Of a DNA stretch of 64,000 nucleotides, positions 30,864 to 40,278 are shown piece after piece. Numbering within the stretch: the first letter of the stretch is position 1; every line of letters starts with the position of its first letter. The stretch is from positions 62,001-126,000 of the forward strand of contig NZ_JAIWPU010000012.1 of assembly GCF_021191705.1 (NCBI RefSeq). Reading direction: 5' to 3'. This stretch comes from Proluteimonas flavola. GTDB taxonomy: Bacteria; Pseudomonadota; Gammaproteobacteria; Xanthomonadales; Xanthomonadaceae. A program made the position numbers and the translations under genes. Below the pieces are notes generated by a model. It made no database searches, was not told the origin of the DNA, and saw nothing but the letters and a program-made list of their open reading frames with translations.

Positions 30864-32668
30864 CGTCCTGCCGCCTGCGCGGCCTTCTGTTCGGCGATGA
30901 ACGTGCGGATTTCCTCTTCCAGCACCGGCAGCGGCACCGAGCCCAGGTTCAGCAGGGTGTCGTGGAACGGGCGCTGGTCGAAGCCGGCGCCCAGTTCGCG
31001 CTCCGCTTCCGCGCGCAGGTCGAGGATGGTCTTGTAGCCGATGTAGTAGGCCAGGGCCTGGCCCGGCCAGGCGATGTAGCGGTCGACCTCGTTGACGATG
31101 TCCTGGTGCGCCAGCGCGGTGTGGCTGGCGAGATAGTCGATCGCCTGCTGGCGGCTCCAGCCGTACTCGTGCAGGCCGGTGTCGATGACCAGCCGCGCGG
31201 CGCGCCACATCTCGAAGGTCAGCCGGCCGAAGTCCTCGTACGGCGTCTCGTAGATGCCCATCCGCGTGCCGAGCCATTCGGTGTACAAGCCCCAGCCTTC
31301 GCCGTAGCCGGAGAAGTAGGCCTGCTGGCGGAAGTCCGGGCGTGCCGGTGCTTCGAGCGCGAGCGCGGCCTGCAGGCTGTGGCCCGGCGCGCACTCGTGC
31401 GCCACCAGCGCCGGGAGGTTGTACAGCGGCCGCGACGGCAGGTCGTAGGTATTGAACAGGCACGATTCCAGCCCGCCGCGGCCGGAGGTGTAGATGGGTG
31501 CGACATCGTCGGGCACCGGCAGGATCGTGAAGCGGTAGCGCGGCAGGACACCGAGCGTGTGCCTGAGTTCGCCGTCGATCTTCTTGGCGATCCACGCGGT
31601 GTGCGCCAGCAGCTCGTGCGGCGTCTTCGCGTAGAACTGCGGATCGGTACGCAGGAAGGTCAGGAATTCCTCGAACGTGCCCTCGAAGCCGGCGCGCACC
31701 ATCACCTCGCGCATCTCCGCGGCGATGCGCTCGACCTCGGCCAGGCCCAGGTCGTGGATCTCGCGCGCGCTCATGTCGCGGGTCACGTACTCGCGGATCT
31801 GGGTCCGGTAGAACGCGCGACCGTCCGGCAGGTCGCTGGCCGCGGTGGTCGTGCGCGCGCGCGGCAGGTACTGCTCGCGCATGAACGCCAGCAGCCCGGT
31901 GTAGGCCGGCACCGCCTGTTCCAGCACCACGCGCCGGCCTTCCTCGCGCAATTGCGTGCGCACCGGTTCGGGGATCGAGGCCGGAATGCGATCGAAGGTG
32001 GCCAGGAACGGATTGCCTTCATCGGTCAGCGTGTACGGGGCGATCGTGGCGTCGCGTCCTTCGACCGACGATCTCGGCACGCTCCACCCGCGCGCCAGGC
32101 CCCGCGTCATGTTGGCGATGTGCTCGTCGAAGTAGCGCGGCACGTCGGAGAGCCGGCCGATGAAGCGGCGCCAGTCGGCCTCGGTCTGATAGGGCTGGCG
32201 CGGATTCAGTCCACCCCAGAAGAAGGTGTCGCTGTTGAACGGCGCCTCGTAGGTGCGCCAGTGCGCGTTGTTGTGCAGGGCTTCGACCGAGGTGCGGAAC
32301 ACCGCGGCATTGACCCGCTCCTCGCGGCCGAGCTCGGCGACGGGAATCGCGTCCAGTGCCGCGAGGGTGCGCTTCCAGTAGTCCGCGCGCCGTTCCCAGG
32401 CCTGGGCCGTCACCGACGGAAACCGGTCGCCGGCCTGCCAGCGGCCGTCGATCTTCTCGCGGACGTATTCGCGCTGCCGCCAGTCCCATTCCCCGGTGTA
32501 GAGCGCGCGGAGTTTCGCCTCGGTGGCGTTCGCAGGCGCGGCCAGCGGCGCCGGCGTCTCCTCCGCCAGCGCAGGCGACACGGCGCCGAGTGCAAGCGAC
32601 AGCGACAGAGCGAGGACGGAGCAGGTCGGACGGAGCATCGAGCGGAAACGGCGGCGTGCGTCTGGCAT
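30860..32668 (-). CDS. DUF885 family exported hydrolase, copy 1
   Basis: 602-aa secreted protein. The signal peptide contains LALSLSLALGAVSPALA. The DUF885 core carries a zinc-peptidase-like H424-E-C-A-P-G-H430 motif and the conserved YGEGWGLYTEWLG block. DUF885 members are predicted metallopeptidases, and its place after an S9 peptidase supports peptide breakdown; the reaction is not proven. AGGAG lies 7 nt before the ATG. It is 28 nt downstream of the S9 peptidase gene. A closely similar copy lies at 45788-47584 on the same strand. Confidence 0.9.
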   Translation of the reverse strand: MPDARRRFRSMLRPTCSVLALSLSLALGAVSPALAEETPAPLAAPANATEAKLRALYTGEWDWRQREYVREKIDGRWQAGDRFPSVTAQAWERRADYWKRTLAALDAIPVAELGREERVNAAVFRTSVEALHNNAHWRTYEAPFNSDTFFWGGLNPRQPYQTEADWRRFIGRLSDVPRYFDEHIANMTRGLARGWSVPRSSVEGRDATIAPYTLTDEGNPFLATFDRIPASIPEPVRTQLREEGRRVVLEQAVPAYTGLLAFMREQYLPRARTTTAASDLPDGRAFYRTQIREYVTRDMSAREIHDLGLAEVERIAAEMREVMVRAGFEGTFEEFLTFLRTDPQFYAKTPHELLAHTAWIAKKIDGELRHTLGVLPRYRFTILPVPDDVAPIYTSGRGGLESCLFNTYDLPSRPLYNLPALVAHECAPGHSLQAALALEAPARPDFRQQAYFSGYGEGWGLYTEWLGTRMGIYETPYEDFGRLTFEMWRAARLVIDTGLHEYGWSRQQAIDYLASHTALAHQDIVNEVDRYIAWPGQALAYYIGYKTILDLRAEAERELGAGFDQRPFHDTLLNLGSVPLPVLEEEIRTFIAEQKAAQAAGR

Positions 32669-32696
32669 CAGGAATCTCCTGCGGTGCGGGTGCGGA

Positions 32697-35024
32697 TCAC
32701 TGGGCGGCGCCTGCCATCCCGTTCCAGCGCGGGGGTGCCGCGCCGAGCAGGTGGCGGACGAAGAAGTCGGACTGGCGGCGGTGCGCATAGGCGATCGGCC
32801 CGTCCGAGCGGCCGACCGAATGCCCGCCGCCGGGAATGGCGAGCAGCTCGAAATCCTTGCCGGCGCGGACCAGGGCATCGGCCACCTGCATCGTCGACGC
32901 CGGATCGACGTTGCTGTCCTGCTCGCCGAGGATCAGCAGCAGTTCGCCCTGCAACCGGTGGGCGTTGTCCACGCCCGAGGCGCGCGCGTAATGGTCGTCT
33001 TCGCCGTCACCCTCACTCTTGGGCAGGCCCATCCACTGCTCGTTCCAGCTGATCTTGTCCATGCGGTTGTCGTAGCAGCCGTTCCAGGCCACGCCGACCT
33101 TGTAGAAGTCCGGGTGGAACAGCAGCGCGCCGAGCGTGCTCTGGCCGCCGGCCGAGGCACCGTAGATGCCGACCCGCGAGATGTCGTAGGACGGGTCGCG
33201 CGCGGCCAGCGCGCGGTGCCAGGCGATGCGGTCGGGGAAGCCGGAATCGCCGAGGTTCTTCCAGGCCACGTCGTGGAAGGCCTTGCCGCGGTGCGCGGTG
33301 CCCATGCCGTCGATCTGCACGACGATGAAGCCCAGGTCCGCCAGCGCCTGCATGCCGATCTGCTTGTCGCCGCCGCTGTGGTAGCCGAACGGCCAGAAGG
33401 TCTTGGGCACGAAGGCGTCGTGCGGGCCGGCGTAGATGTTCTCGATCACCGGGTAGCGCTTGCCCGGATCGAAGTCGCGCGGACGCACGACCAGGCCCCA
33501 GATGTCGGTGACGCCGTCGCGGCCCTCGGCGACGAACGGCTCGGGCGCGCGCCAGCCGGCCGCCTGCAGCGCCGAGATGTCGCCGCGCTCGATCTCGGCG
33601 AGCAGCGTGCCGTCGGCGCGGCGAAGCTCCATGACCGGCGGCAGGTCCACGCGCGAGTAGACATCGACGTAGTGCGCGCCTTCGGGCGCGATCGCGATGT
33701 CGTGGTCGGCGTCGAAATCGGTCAGGCGCACGAGGTTGCCGCCATCGAAGTCCACCCGGAACAGATGCCGGAAATACGGATCGCGCCCGGCATCCATGCC
33801 GCTGGCGGTGAACCAGACCTGGCGCGCGGCATCGTCGACGCGCAGCACCTCGCGCACCACCCAATCGCCCTGCGTGATCCGGTGCTTCACCTGTCCGCTG
33901 CGCCCGTCGAACAGGTACAGGTGCCGCCAGCCGTCGCGCTCGGATAGCCAGACGATCTCCTCGCCCAGGCCACCGACGTCGTGGCGGAAGCCGCGCCAGG
34001 TGTCGACGAAGGTCGTGCCCGGCTCGGCCACCGCGATCCGCGCGGTCGCCGCCTCGCCCTCGCCGGGCACGTCCACCGCGACCAGGTCCACGCGCTGGTG
34101 GCCGCGGTGGACGACTTCGAACGCGAAGCTGCCGCTGCCCTGCCGCCACTGGATCGGCGACAGGCGGTACGGGTTGGCGAACAGCGCGGCGTCGATCTCG
34201 AAGCCGCGACCGCGTTCGACGTCGAACAGCAGCGGCCGTTCGATATCCACCGCATCGCCCGGCTTGGGATAGAGCTGGGTGTGCACGCGCGGCTGCAGCC
34301 GGTCGCGCGGCGCGGTCTCCATCCGCACCACTTCGCGGCGGTCGCCCGGCAGCACGCGGTAGACCGCCAGCCAGCGCGAGTCCGGCGACCAGGCCAGGGT
34401 TTCGGGATCGTCGAAGTCCGCCGCGTGACCGCCCTCGCCGCGCAGCATCACGCGACCGTCGGCGACCCGGCGCACGACTACGTTGTGGTCCTCGACCGAT
34501 GCCGCGAAGCGCCCGTCGGGCGACGGCCGCGGGGTATCGTCCGCCGGCACCGACAGGTCGCGGACCACGCCGAACGCGCGCGGGCGCCCGGGTGCCGGCG
34601 CCGCGCGTTCGCAGTCCGCCGGCGCTAGCGTGCAGCGCCAGCGGGTCTCTCCGACATGGAACGCGATGGCGCGGTCCTCGTCCTCGAACGCGAACGTCTC
34701 GAACGGCAGCCGCAGCGGATCGTGGCGCATACCGTCCGCCTGCCCGAGCGCCGCGGCGATCGCGGCCTGGTCGAAGGCCGGCCGCCCGCGCCCGCCGGCC
34801 GGGTCGTCGCGCACGAAGGCGAAGCCGCCGGCGACGGTCTTGCGGTAGTGGAAGCGCCCGTCGGGCGACCATTGCGCCGGCCAGGCCACGTCGCGGGTCA
34901 GGCCGATCCAGTCCTCGCGCAGCGACAGCGCGCGCGCGTAGTCGGCGGCATCGGGCGCGGCCGACGCGGGCATCGCCGCCAGCAGCGCCAGCCACAGCAG
35001 CAGCCTGCCGACCCGTCCCGTCAT
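32697..35024 (-). CDS. Exported S9 (dipeptidyl-peptidase IV-like) serine peptidase
   Basis: 775-aa peptidase with signal peptide (RLLLWLALLAAMPASA), an N-terminal beta-propeller region (repeats such as PAQWSPDGRF, LAWSPDSRWLAVY) and a C-terminal alpha/beta hydrolase domain. The triad is visible: S624 in GASAGG, D703 in GEQDSNVD and H735 in GGGHSVG. Prolyl S9 enzymes release dipeptides from Pro-containing peptides, fitting a locus that degrades hydroxyproline. The start was placed at MTGRVG because an earlier Met lacks a signal sequence. 31 nt after the permease gene. Confidence 0.93.
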   Translation of the reverse strand: MTGRVGRLLLWLALLAAMPASAAPDAADYARALSLREDWIGLTRDVAWPAQWSPDGRFHYRKTVAGGFAFVRDDPAGGRGRPAFDQAAIAAALGQADGMRHDPLRLPFETFAFEDEDRAIAFHVGETRWRCTLAPADCERAAPAPGRPRAFGVVRDLSVPADDTPRPSPDGRFAASVEDHNVVVRRVADGRVMLRGEGGHAADFDDPETLAWSPDSRWLAVYRVLPGDRREVVRMETAPRDRLQPRVHTQLYPKPGDAVDIERPLLFDVERGRGFEIDAALFANPYRLSPIQWRQGSGSFAFEVVHRGHQRVDLVAVDVPGEGEAATARIAVAEPGTTFVDTWRGFRHDVGGLGEEIVWLSERDGWRHLYLFDGRSGQVKHRITQGDWVVREVLRVDDAARQVWFTASGMDAGRDPYFRHLFRVDFDGGNLVRLTDFDADHDIAIAPEGAHYVDVYSRVDLPPVMELRRADGTLLAEIERGDISALQAAGWRAPEPFVAEGRDGVTDIWGLVVRPRDFDPGKRYPVIENIYAGPHDAFVPKTFWPFGYHSGGDKQIGMQALADLGFIVVQIDGMGTAHRGKAFHDVAWKNLGDSGFPDRIAWHRALAARDPSYDISRVGIYGASAGGQSTLGALLFHPDFYKVGVAWNGCYDNRMDKISWNEQWMGLPKSEGDGEDDHYARASGVDNAHRLQGELLLILGEQDSNVDPASTMQVADALVRAGKDFELLAIPGGGHSVGRSDGPIAYAHRRQSDFFVRHLLGAAPPRWNGMAGAAQ

Positions 35025-35055
35025 GCCTGCATGCCCGTCATCCGGCCCGTAGCGC

Positions 35056-36462
35056 TCACGCGTCCCGTCCCTCCAGCCGGCTGTGGCGGATGCCATAGGC
35101 GAAATACACCACGCAGCCCACCGCCATCCACAGCAGGAAGCGCTCGTAGGTCACGAACGGCAGCCCGTAGATCAGCCAGGCCGAGAAGCCGATGCCGAGC
35201 AGCGGCACGAACGGCACCCACGGGGTGCGGAACGGGCGATGCAGCTCCGGCTGGCGCACGCGCAGCACCAGGATCGCGCTGCAGATCACGATGAACGCGC
35301 TGAGCACGCCGATGTTGACCAGCATCGCCAGTTCGTCGAGCGGCAGCAGGCCGGCGGCGATCGCGGTGACGAGGCCGATCAGCACCGTGGTGCGGAACGG
35401 CGTGCCGAACTTCGGATGCACTGCCGAGAACCACTTCGGCAGCAGGCCGTCGCGCGACAGCGCGAACCAGATCCGCGCGCCGGCCAGCAGGTTGGCGAAG
35501 ATCACGCTGGTGATGCCGCAGATCGACGCCAGCGAGATCGCGATCATCACCTTCGGCTGCCCGATCGCGGTGAACGCGTGCGCGACCGGCGCGTCGTTGT
35601 CGAGCGTGGTGTAGGGCACGATGCCGGTCAGCACCAGGCAGATGCCCACGTACAGCGCCATCGCGATGCTCAGCGACAGCACCACCGCGCGCGGTACATC
35701 GCGCTGCGGGTCCACCGCCTCCTCGGCGGCGGTGGTCATCATCTCGTAGCCGAACACGGCGAAGAACACGATCGCCGCGCCGGTCACCACGCCCTCGAAG
35801 CCGAACGGCATGAACGGCGTCCAGTTGCCCGGGTCGATGTAGGCCACGCCGGCCGCGATGATCAGGATCGCGGCGCCGATCTTCAGCGCGACGATGACGT
35901 TGTTGAAGCGTGCGCCCCACTCCATCCGCACCGCGAGCAGCGCTGCGATCAACAAGGTGATCACGACCGCGGGCAGATTGACCATGTGCCCGTCCCCGGT
36001 CCCGGGCCCGCCGCGCGCCCATACCGGCAGCGGCCATCCCATCGCATCCAGCAGCGCCTGCACGTAGCCCGACCAGCCCACCGCCACCACCGCCGCGATC
36101 AGCGAGAACTCCAGCAGCAGGTCCCAGCCGATCAGCCAGCCGGCGAACTCGCCGAGCACCGCATAGCCATAGACGTAGGCGCTGCCGCTGACCGGGATCA
36201 GCCCGGCGAACTCGGCATAGCACAGCGCCGCGGCCGCGCTGGCCATGCCGGCGAGCATGAACGACAGCACCACCGCCGGCCCGGCGTGGTTGGCCGCAAC
36301 CGTGCCGGTCAGCACGAAGATGCCCACGCCGATGATGCCGCCCAGGCCGATCGCGGTCAGGTGCCACAGGCCCAGTACGCGGCGCAGGCCACTGCGCGAT
36401 CGCGCCTCGGCCTGCAGCATTTCCACGGATTTCCTGCGTATCAGTCGCTCAACGATGCTCAT
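35056..36462 (-). CDS. APC-family amino acid permease
   Basis: 468-aa inner-membrane transporter with about 12 membrane helices. The first-helix signature IGLGGIIGVGIFVLTG and the helix with FFAVFGYEMMTTAAEEAVDPQRDVPRAV are characteristic of cationic/neutral amino-acid APC permeases. Start at MSIVERL with a GAGAG element upstream. Located between the M24 peptidase and the S9 peptidase, it probably imports hydroxyproline, proline or small peptide products (substrate inferred from context only). Confidence 0.93.
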   Translation of the reverse strand: MSIVERLIRRKSVEMLQAEARSRSGLRRVLGLWHLTAIGLGGIIGVGIFVLTGTVAANHAGPAVVLSFMLAGMASAAAALCYAEFAGLIPVSGSAYVYGYAVLGEFAGWLIGWDLLLEFSLIAAVVAVGWSGYVQALLDAMGWPLPVWARGGPGTGDGHMVNLPAVVITLLIAALLAVRMEWGARFNNVIVALKIGAAILIIAAGVAYIDPGNWTPFMPFGFEGVVTGAAIVFFAVFGYEMMTTAAEEAVDPQRDVPRAVVLSLSIAMALYVGICLVLTGIVPYTTLDNDAPVAHAFTAIGQPKVMIAISLASICGITSVIFANLLAGARIWFALSRDGLLPKWFSAVHPKFGTPFRTTVLIGLVTAIAAGLLPLDELAMLVNIGVLSAFIVICSAILVLRVRQPELHRPFRTPWVPFVPLLGIGFSAWLIYGLPFVTYERFLLWMAVGCVVYFAYGIRHSRLEGRDA

Positions 36463-36577
36463 CGGGTGGCTCTCTGGCGGGCCGGTCGGCGACCGGCGAT
36501 GGCGGGAACACCGTGCGCCCCTCCTGGCCGCGCGGAATGCAGTGGGGATTTGGAACGTCAATGCGTCGGCGAGGTCC

Positions 36578-37780
36578 TCACGCGAACGGCCGGTCGATCG
36601 CCGGCGACGGCGGCGTGAACCAGCGCGCGCCGTCGTCGGTCACGTGGAAGTGATCCTCGAGGCGAACGCCGAAGCGACCCGGCACCACGATCATCGGTTC
36701 GTCGCTGGCGCACATGCCCGGCGCCAGCGGCGTGCGGTCGCCACGCACGAGATACGGCGCCTCGTGGATCGCCAGTCCGCAGCCGTGGCCGGTGCGGTGC
36801 GGCAGTCCGGGCAGGCGGTAGCCGGGACCGAGGCCGGCCGCTTCCAGCACGCGGCGCGCGGCCGCGTCGACATCCTCGCAGGCCACGCCCGGGCGCACCG
36901 CGGCGAACGCGGCCGCCTGCGCGGCCTGCTCCAGGTCCCAGATATGGCGCGCCGCATCGCCGGCGCGGCCGAAGCTCCAGGTCCGGGTGATGTCGGAGTG
37001 GTAGCCCTGCACCGTGCAGCCGGTGTCGATCAGCACCAGGTCGCCCTCGCGCAGCCGTTGCACGCCGGGAATGCCGTGCGGATACGCGGTCGCGTGGCCG
37101 AACTGGACCATGCAGAAGGTCGACCCGTCGTCGGCGCCGAGCGCGCGGTGGGCCTCGTCGATGAAGCGGACGAGCGTGTCGGTGCCGATGCCCTCTTCGG
37201 CGATGCCGGCGGCCAGCCGCTGCACCAGCAGGGTCATGTCGCAGGCCTGCTGGATCAGCGCCAGCTCGGCCGGCGATTTGGCGCTGCGGCAGGCGTCGAC
37301 GATCGGCGCGGCATCGACGATGGCGCGCGCGTCCAGGTGCGCGCGCAGCCCGGTGTGCACCGCGAACGCCGCGCCCGGGTCCAGCGCCAGCGTGCGTGCG
37401 CCGCGCTCGGCCATGGCCTGGGCGACCCGCGCATGCGGATCCTCGTGTTCCTCCCACAGCCGCTTGGCCGCGGGAATCCCCAGCACCGCATCGAGCGAGC
37501 CTTCCTCGAACGCGGGACACACCAGCAGCGGATCGCCCGCGCCGGTCAGCAGCAGCGCGACCAGCCGCTCGCTGGCGCGCCACGGTACCCCGGCGAAATA
37601 GCGCAGCGACGGTCCGGCGCCGACCAGCAGCGCGTCCACGTTCTGCGCGCGCATCAGCGCGCGGGCGCGTTCGATGCGCTGCTGGTACTCCGCCCCGGCG
37701 ATCGCCGGCGCGCACTGCGTCCACGGCCGCAATTGCGCCCGCGCCTCGGCCAGGCCCAGGTGGCCGATCTGCGTGCTCAT
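36578..37780 (-). CDS. M24 family aminopeptidase (Xaa-Pro type)
   Basis: 400-aa cytoplasmic metallopeptidase with creatinase-like N-terminal domain and pita-bread C-terminal domain. Metal ligands are all present in order: Asp in LIDTGC, Asp in HSDITRTW, His in HGCGLAIHEAPY, Glu in SDEPMIV and Glu in RLEDHFHV. Prolidase-like M24 enzymes cleave bonds next to proline or hydroxyproline, so it would release imino acids for the pathway upstream. The ATG overlaps the aldehyde dehydrogenase stop (ATGA). Confidence 0.92.
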   Translation of the reverse strand: MSTQIGHLGLAEARAQLRPWTQCAPAIAGAEYQQRIERARALMRAQNVDALLVGAGPSLRYFAGVPWRASERLVALLLTGAGDPLLVCPAFEEGSLDAVLGIPAAKRLWEEHEDPHARVAQAMAERGARTLALDPGAAFAVHTGLRAHLDARAIVDAAPIVDACRSAKSPAELALIQQACDMTLLVQRLAAGIAEEGIGTDTLVRFIDEAHRALGADDGSTFCMVQFGHATAYPHGIPGVQRLREGDLVLIDTGCTVQGYHSDITRTWSFGRAGDAARHIWDLEQAAQAAAFAAVRPGVACEDVDAAARRVLEAAGLGPGYRLPGLPHRTGHGCGLAIHEAPYLVRGDRTPLAPGMCASDEPMIVVPGRFGVRLEDHFHVTDDGARWFTPPSPAIDRPFA

Positions 37781-39372
37781 GTGCCCGCGCCCACGTCGTC
37801 GGTGCGCCACTGCCCGTCGACCAGGCGCCAGACGCCGCCCGGATTGCGGTCGCGCAGCACGTCCGGCAGCAGCGCGTCGGGCACGTTGTCGTAGCTGTGC
37901 AGCGCGGCGAAGCGGCGGATCGCACCGGGCATGCCGACCGAGGTGAAGCCCGGATGGCTCGTCGCCGGATACGGCCCGCCGTGGTTCTGCGCCGGACTGA
38001 CCGCCACACCGGTCGGCATCCGGTCCACGATCAGCCGGCCCACGCGCGGGCGCAGCAGCGGGATCAGCGCCGCGGCCTGGGCATCGTCGCGACCGTCGCC
38101 GGCGCGGTACAGCGTCGCGGTCAGGTTGCCTTCGAACGCGCGTGCGATCGCCTGCGTCTGCGCGGCGTCGTCGCTGCGCACGACCAGGCTGGCCGGGCCG
38201 AAGGCTTCGCCCTGCAGACGCTGCGGGTCGGCGAGAAAACGTTCGCCGTCGACCGACAACAGACTGGGCTGCACCCACCAGCCCGAGCGGTCCGGATCCG
38301 CCGCGCCCGCCACCCGTTCGGCGCCCGCCGCCAGCAGCGCATCGAGCGCATCGCCCAGGTGCCGCCTGCCGTCGTCGGAGAACAGCGCCTGCGCCGGCGC
38401 GGCATCGAACCGCGCCGCGGCCGCGGCGACGAAGGCATCGCCGGCCTCGCTGCGCGGCACCACCAGCACGCCCGGATTGGTACAGAACTGCCCGCTGCCC
38501 ATCGTGCACGAGGCGAAGAATTCCTGCGCCAGCGCCGCGCCGCGCTCGGCCAGCGCGCCGTCGAGCAGGAACACCGGATTGATGCTCGACATCTCGGCGT
38601 AGAACGGCACGCCGGCCGCGTCGGCCAGGGCCTTGAGCGCCAGCCCGCCGGCGCGGCTGCCGGTGAAGCCGACCCCGCCGATCGCGGCGTTGCCGACCAG
38701 CAGCGGCGTCGCGGACGGTTCGACGTGGTACAGCAACTGGATCGCCCCGGCCGGCAGGCCGGCCGCCAGCAGCGCGGCATGCGCGATCCGCCCCAGCGCC
38801 TGGCTGGTGCCCGGATGCAGCGGATGCACCTTGGCGATCACCGGGTTGCGCGCGGCGATCGCCGAGGCGAAATCGCTGCCGGCGATGGCGTTGAACGCGA
38901 ACGGGAAATTGTTCGGACCGAACACGACGACCGGCTTGCCGAGCGGGCCGAATGTCGCGCGCAACCCGGTGGCGGTATCGACCACCGGATGCGCCCAGCT
39001 CCAGTCGCGCACCGCGCGCGCGGCCTGGCGCAGCTGGCCGGTGGTGCGCGGCAGTTCGACATCGCGCAGCCGCGGCGATGCCGGCAGTCCGGTTTCGGCA
39101 TGCGCCAGCGCCACCAGCGCCTCGGCCCCTGCTTCGATGCCGTCGGCGTAGCCGTCGAGGAAGGCGGCGATGCGCGCGGGATCGGCGGCGGAGAACGCCT
39201 CCGCCACCGCGGTCGCCGCGGCCACCGCCGCCTCGACCTCGCCGTGGCCGCTGACCGGGAACGCGCCGCCGATCGCCTCGCCGCTGGACGGGTCGCGCGC
39301 GCGGAATTCCCCGGCCGGCGCGACCGCGTCGCGCCAGCCGCCGGCGACCAGGACCTGCTGCAGCCCGGCCAT
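37777..39372 (-). CDS. 2-oxoglutarate semialdehyde (2,5-dioxopentanoate) dehydrogenase
   Basis: 531-aa aldehyde dehydrogenase of the larger, NADP-type class that oxidises alpha-ketoglutaric semialdehyde to 2-oxoglutarate, the last step of hydroxyproline breakdown. It has the cofactor region FGPNNFPFAFN, glycine motif GFTGSRAGG, general-base Glu in YAEMSSINP and catalytic Cys in GSGQFCTNPG. The assignment to this substrate rests on length, motif style and the adjoining deaminase gene, whose product is its substrate; only 2 nt separate them. Confidence 0.93.
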   Translation of the reverse strand: MAGLQQVLVAGGWRDAVAPAGEFRARDPSSGEAIGGAFPVSGHGEVEAAVAAATAVAEAFSAADPARIAAFLDGYADGIEAGAEALVALAHAETGLPASPRLRDVELPRTTGQLRQAARAVRDWSWAHPVVDTATGLRATFGPLGKPVVVFGPNNFPFAFNAIAGSDFASAIAARNPVIAKVHPLHPGTSQALGRIAHAALLAAGLPAGAIQLLYHVEPSATPLLVGNAAIGGVGFTGSRAGGLALKALADAAGVPFYAEMSSINPVFLLDGALAERGAALAQEFFASCTMGSGQFCTNPGVLVVPRSEAGDAFVAAAAARFDAAPAQALFSDDGRRHLGDALDALLAAGAERVAGAADPDRSGWWVQPSLLSVDGERFLADPQRLQGEAFGPASLVVRSDDAAQTQAIARAFEGNLTATLYRAGDGRDDAQAAALIPLLRPRVGRLIVDRMPTGVAVSPAQNHGGPYPATSHPGFTSVGMPGAIRRFAALHSYDNVPDALLPDVLRDRNPGGVWRLVDGQWRTDDVGAGT

Positions 39373-39374
39373 CG

Positions 39375-40277
39375 TCACAGTCCCGGGTGGGTCTTGATCG
39401 CGTGCGCGATGACCTGCAGGGCCTCGTCGCGTTCGGCGCCTTCGACCACCAGGCGCGGCGCGCGTACACGCTCGTTGCCCCAGCCGACGGCCTGCTGGGT
39501 CAGCTTGATGAGCTGCACGAACTTCGGCACGGTGTCGAGCCGCAGCAGCGGCAGGAACCAGTCGTAGAGTTCCTTCACCGCCTCGTAGCCACCGGCGCGC
39601 GCGCGTTCGAACAGCGCCACCGACTCGTGCGGATAGGCGTTGACCTGGCCGGCGATCCAGCCGGTCGCGCCCATCGCGATGCCTTCGACGATCGCATCGT
39701 CGATGCCGGTCATCAGCACCAGGCGGTCGCCCGACAGCGCCTGGATCGAGGCGAAGCGGCGCAGGTCGCCCGAGGATTCCTTGACCGCCTCGATCTGCGG
39801 GAACTCGTTGGCGAGATCGACGATCTGCTCGGCGGTGAAATCGGTCTTGTAGGCGATCGGATTGTTGTACAGCAGCACCGGCAGTCCGGTCGCGGCCACG
39901 ACCGCGCGCACGTGCTCGCCCATCTCGCGGCGGTCGGTGGAGTACGCGTACGGCGGCAACACCATCAGCCCGCGCGCGCCCTCGGCCTCGCAGGCCTGCG
40001 CCAGTCGCACCGCCTCGTCGGTCGCCAGCGCGGCGATGCCGGGAATGACCGGCGCGCGGTCGCCCACGGCCTCGACCAGGGTACGCACGATCGCGACCTT
40101 CTCCTCGAACGACAGCGTCGCGCTCTCGCCGAGCGACCCGATCGGCACGATGCCGATGCAGCCCGCGTCGATCTGCCAGGCCGCATGCCTGGCGAGGAAA
40201 TCGTGATCGACCTGTCCGTCCTCGGTGAAGGGGGTGGTGATCGCGGGGATGACGCCCTGCCACATCGACTTGCTCAT
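39375..40277 (-). CDS. 1-pyrroline-4-hydroxy-2-carboxylate deaminase (DapA family)
   Basis: 300-aa class I aldolase-fold enzyme with Schiff-base Lys166 (IEAVKESSGD) and Tyr137 (LLYNNP). DapA-family members inside hydroxyproline operons deaminate and dehydrate Delta1-pyrroline-4-hydroxy-2-carboxylate to 2-oxoglutarate semialdehyde. The neighbouring dehydrogenase subunits and epimerase make that more likely than dihydrodipicolinate synthesis. AGGAG lies 7 nt before the ATG. It starts 1 nt after the stop of the preceding subunit gene. Confidence 0.92.
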   Translation of the reverse strand: MSKSMWQGVIPAITTPFTEDGQVDHDFLARHAAWQIDAGCIGIVPIGSLGESATLSFEEKVAIVRTLVEAVGDRAPVIPGIAALATDEAVRLAQACEAEGARGLMVLPPYAYSTDRREMGEHVRAVVAATGLPVLLYNNPIAYKTDFTAEQIVDLANEFPQIEAVKESSGDLRRFASIQALSGDRLVLMTGIDDAIVEGIAMGATGWIAGQVNAYPHESVALFERARAGGYEAVKELYDWFLPLLRLDTVPKFVQLIKLTQQAVGWGNERVRAPRLVVEGAERDEALQVIAHAIKTHPGL

Positions 40278-40278
40278 T

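Noticed and set aside
36578-39469. Single 963-codon frame joining ALDH antisense text with the M24 peptidase
   Set aside because: The part upstream of MSTQIGHL is the wrong frame of the aldehyde dehydrogenase; the two genes overlap by only 4 nt.
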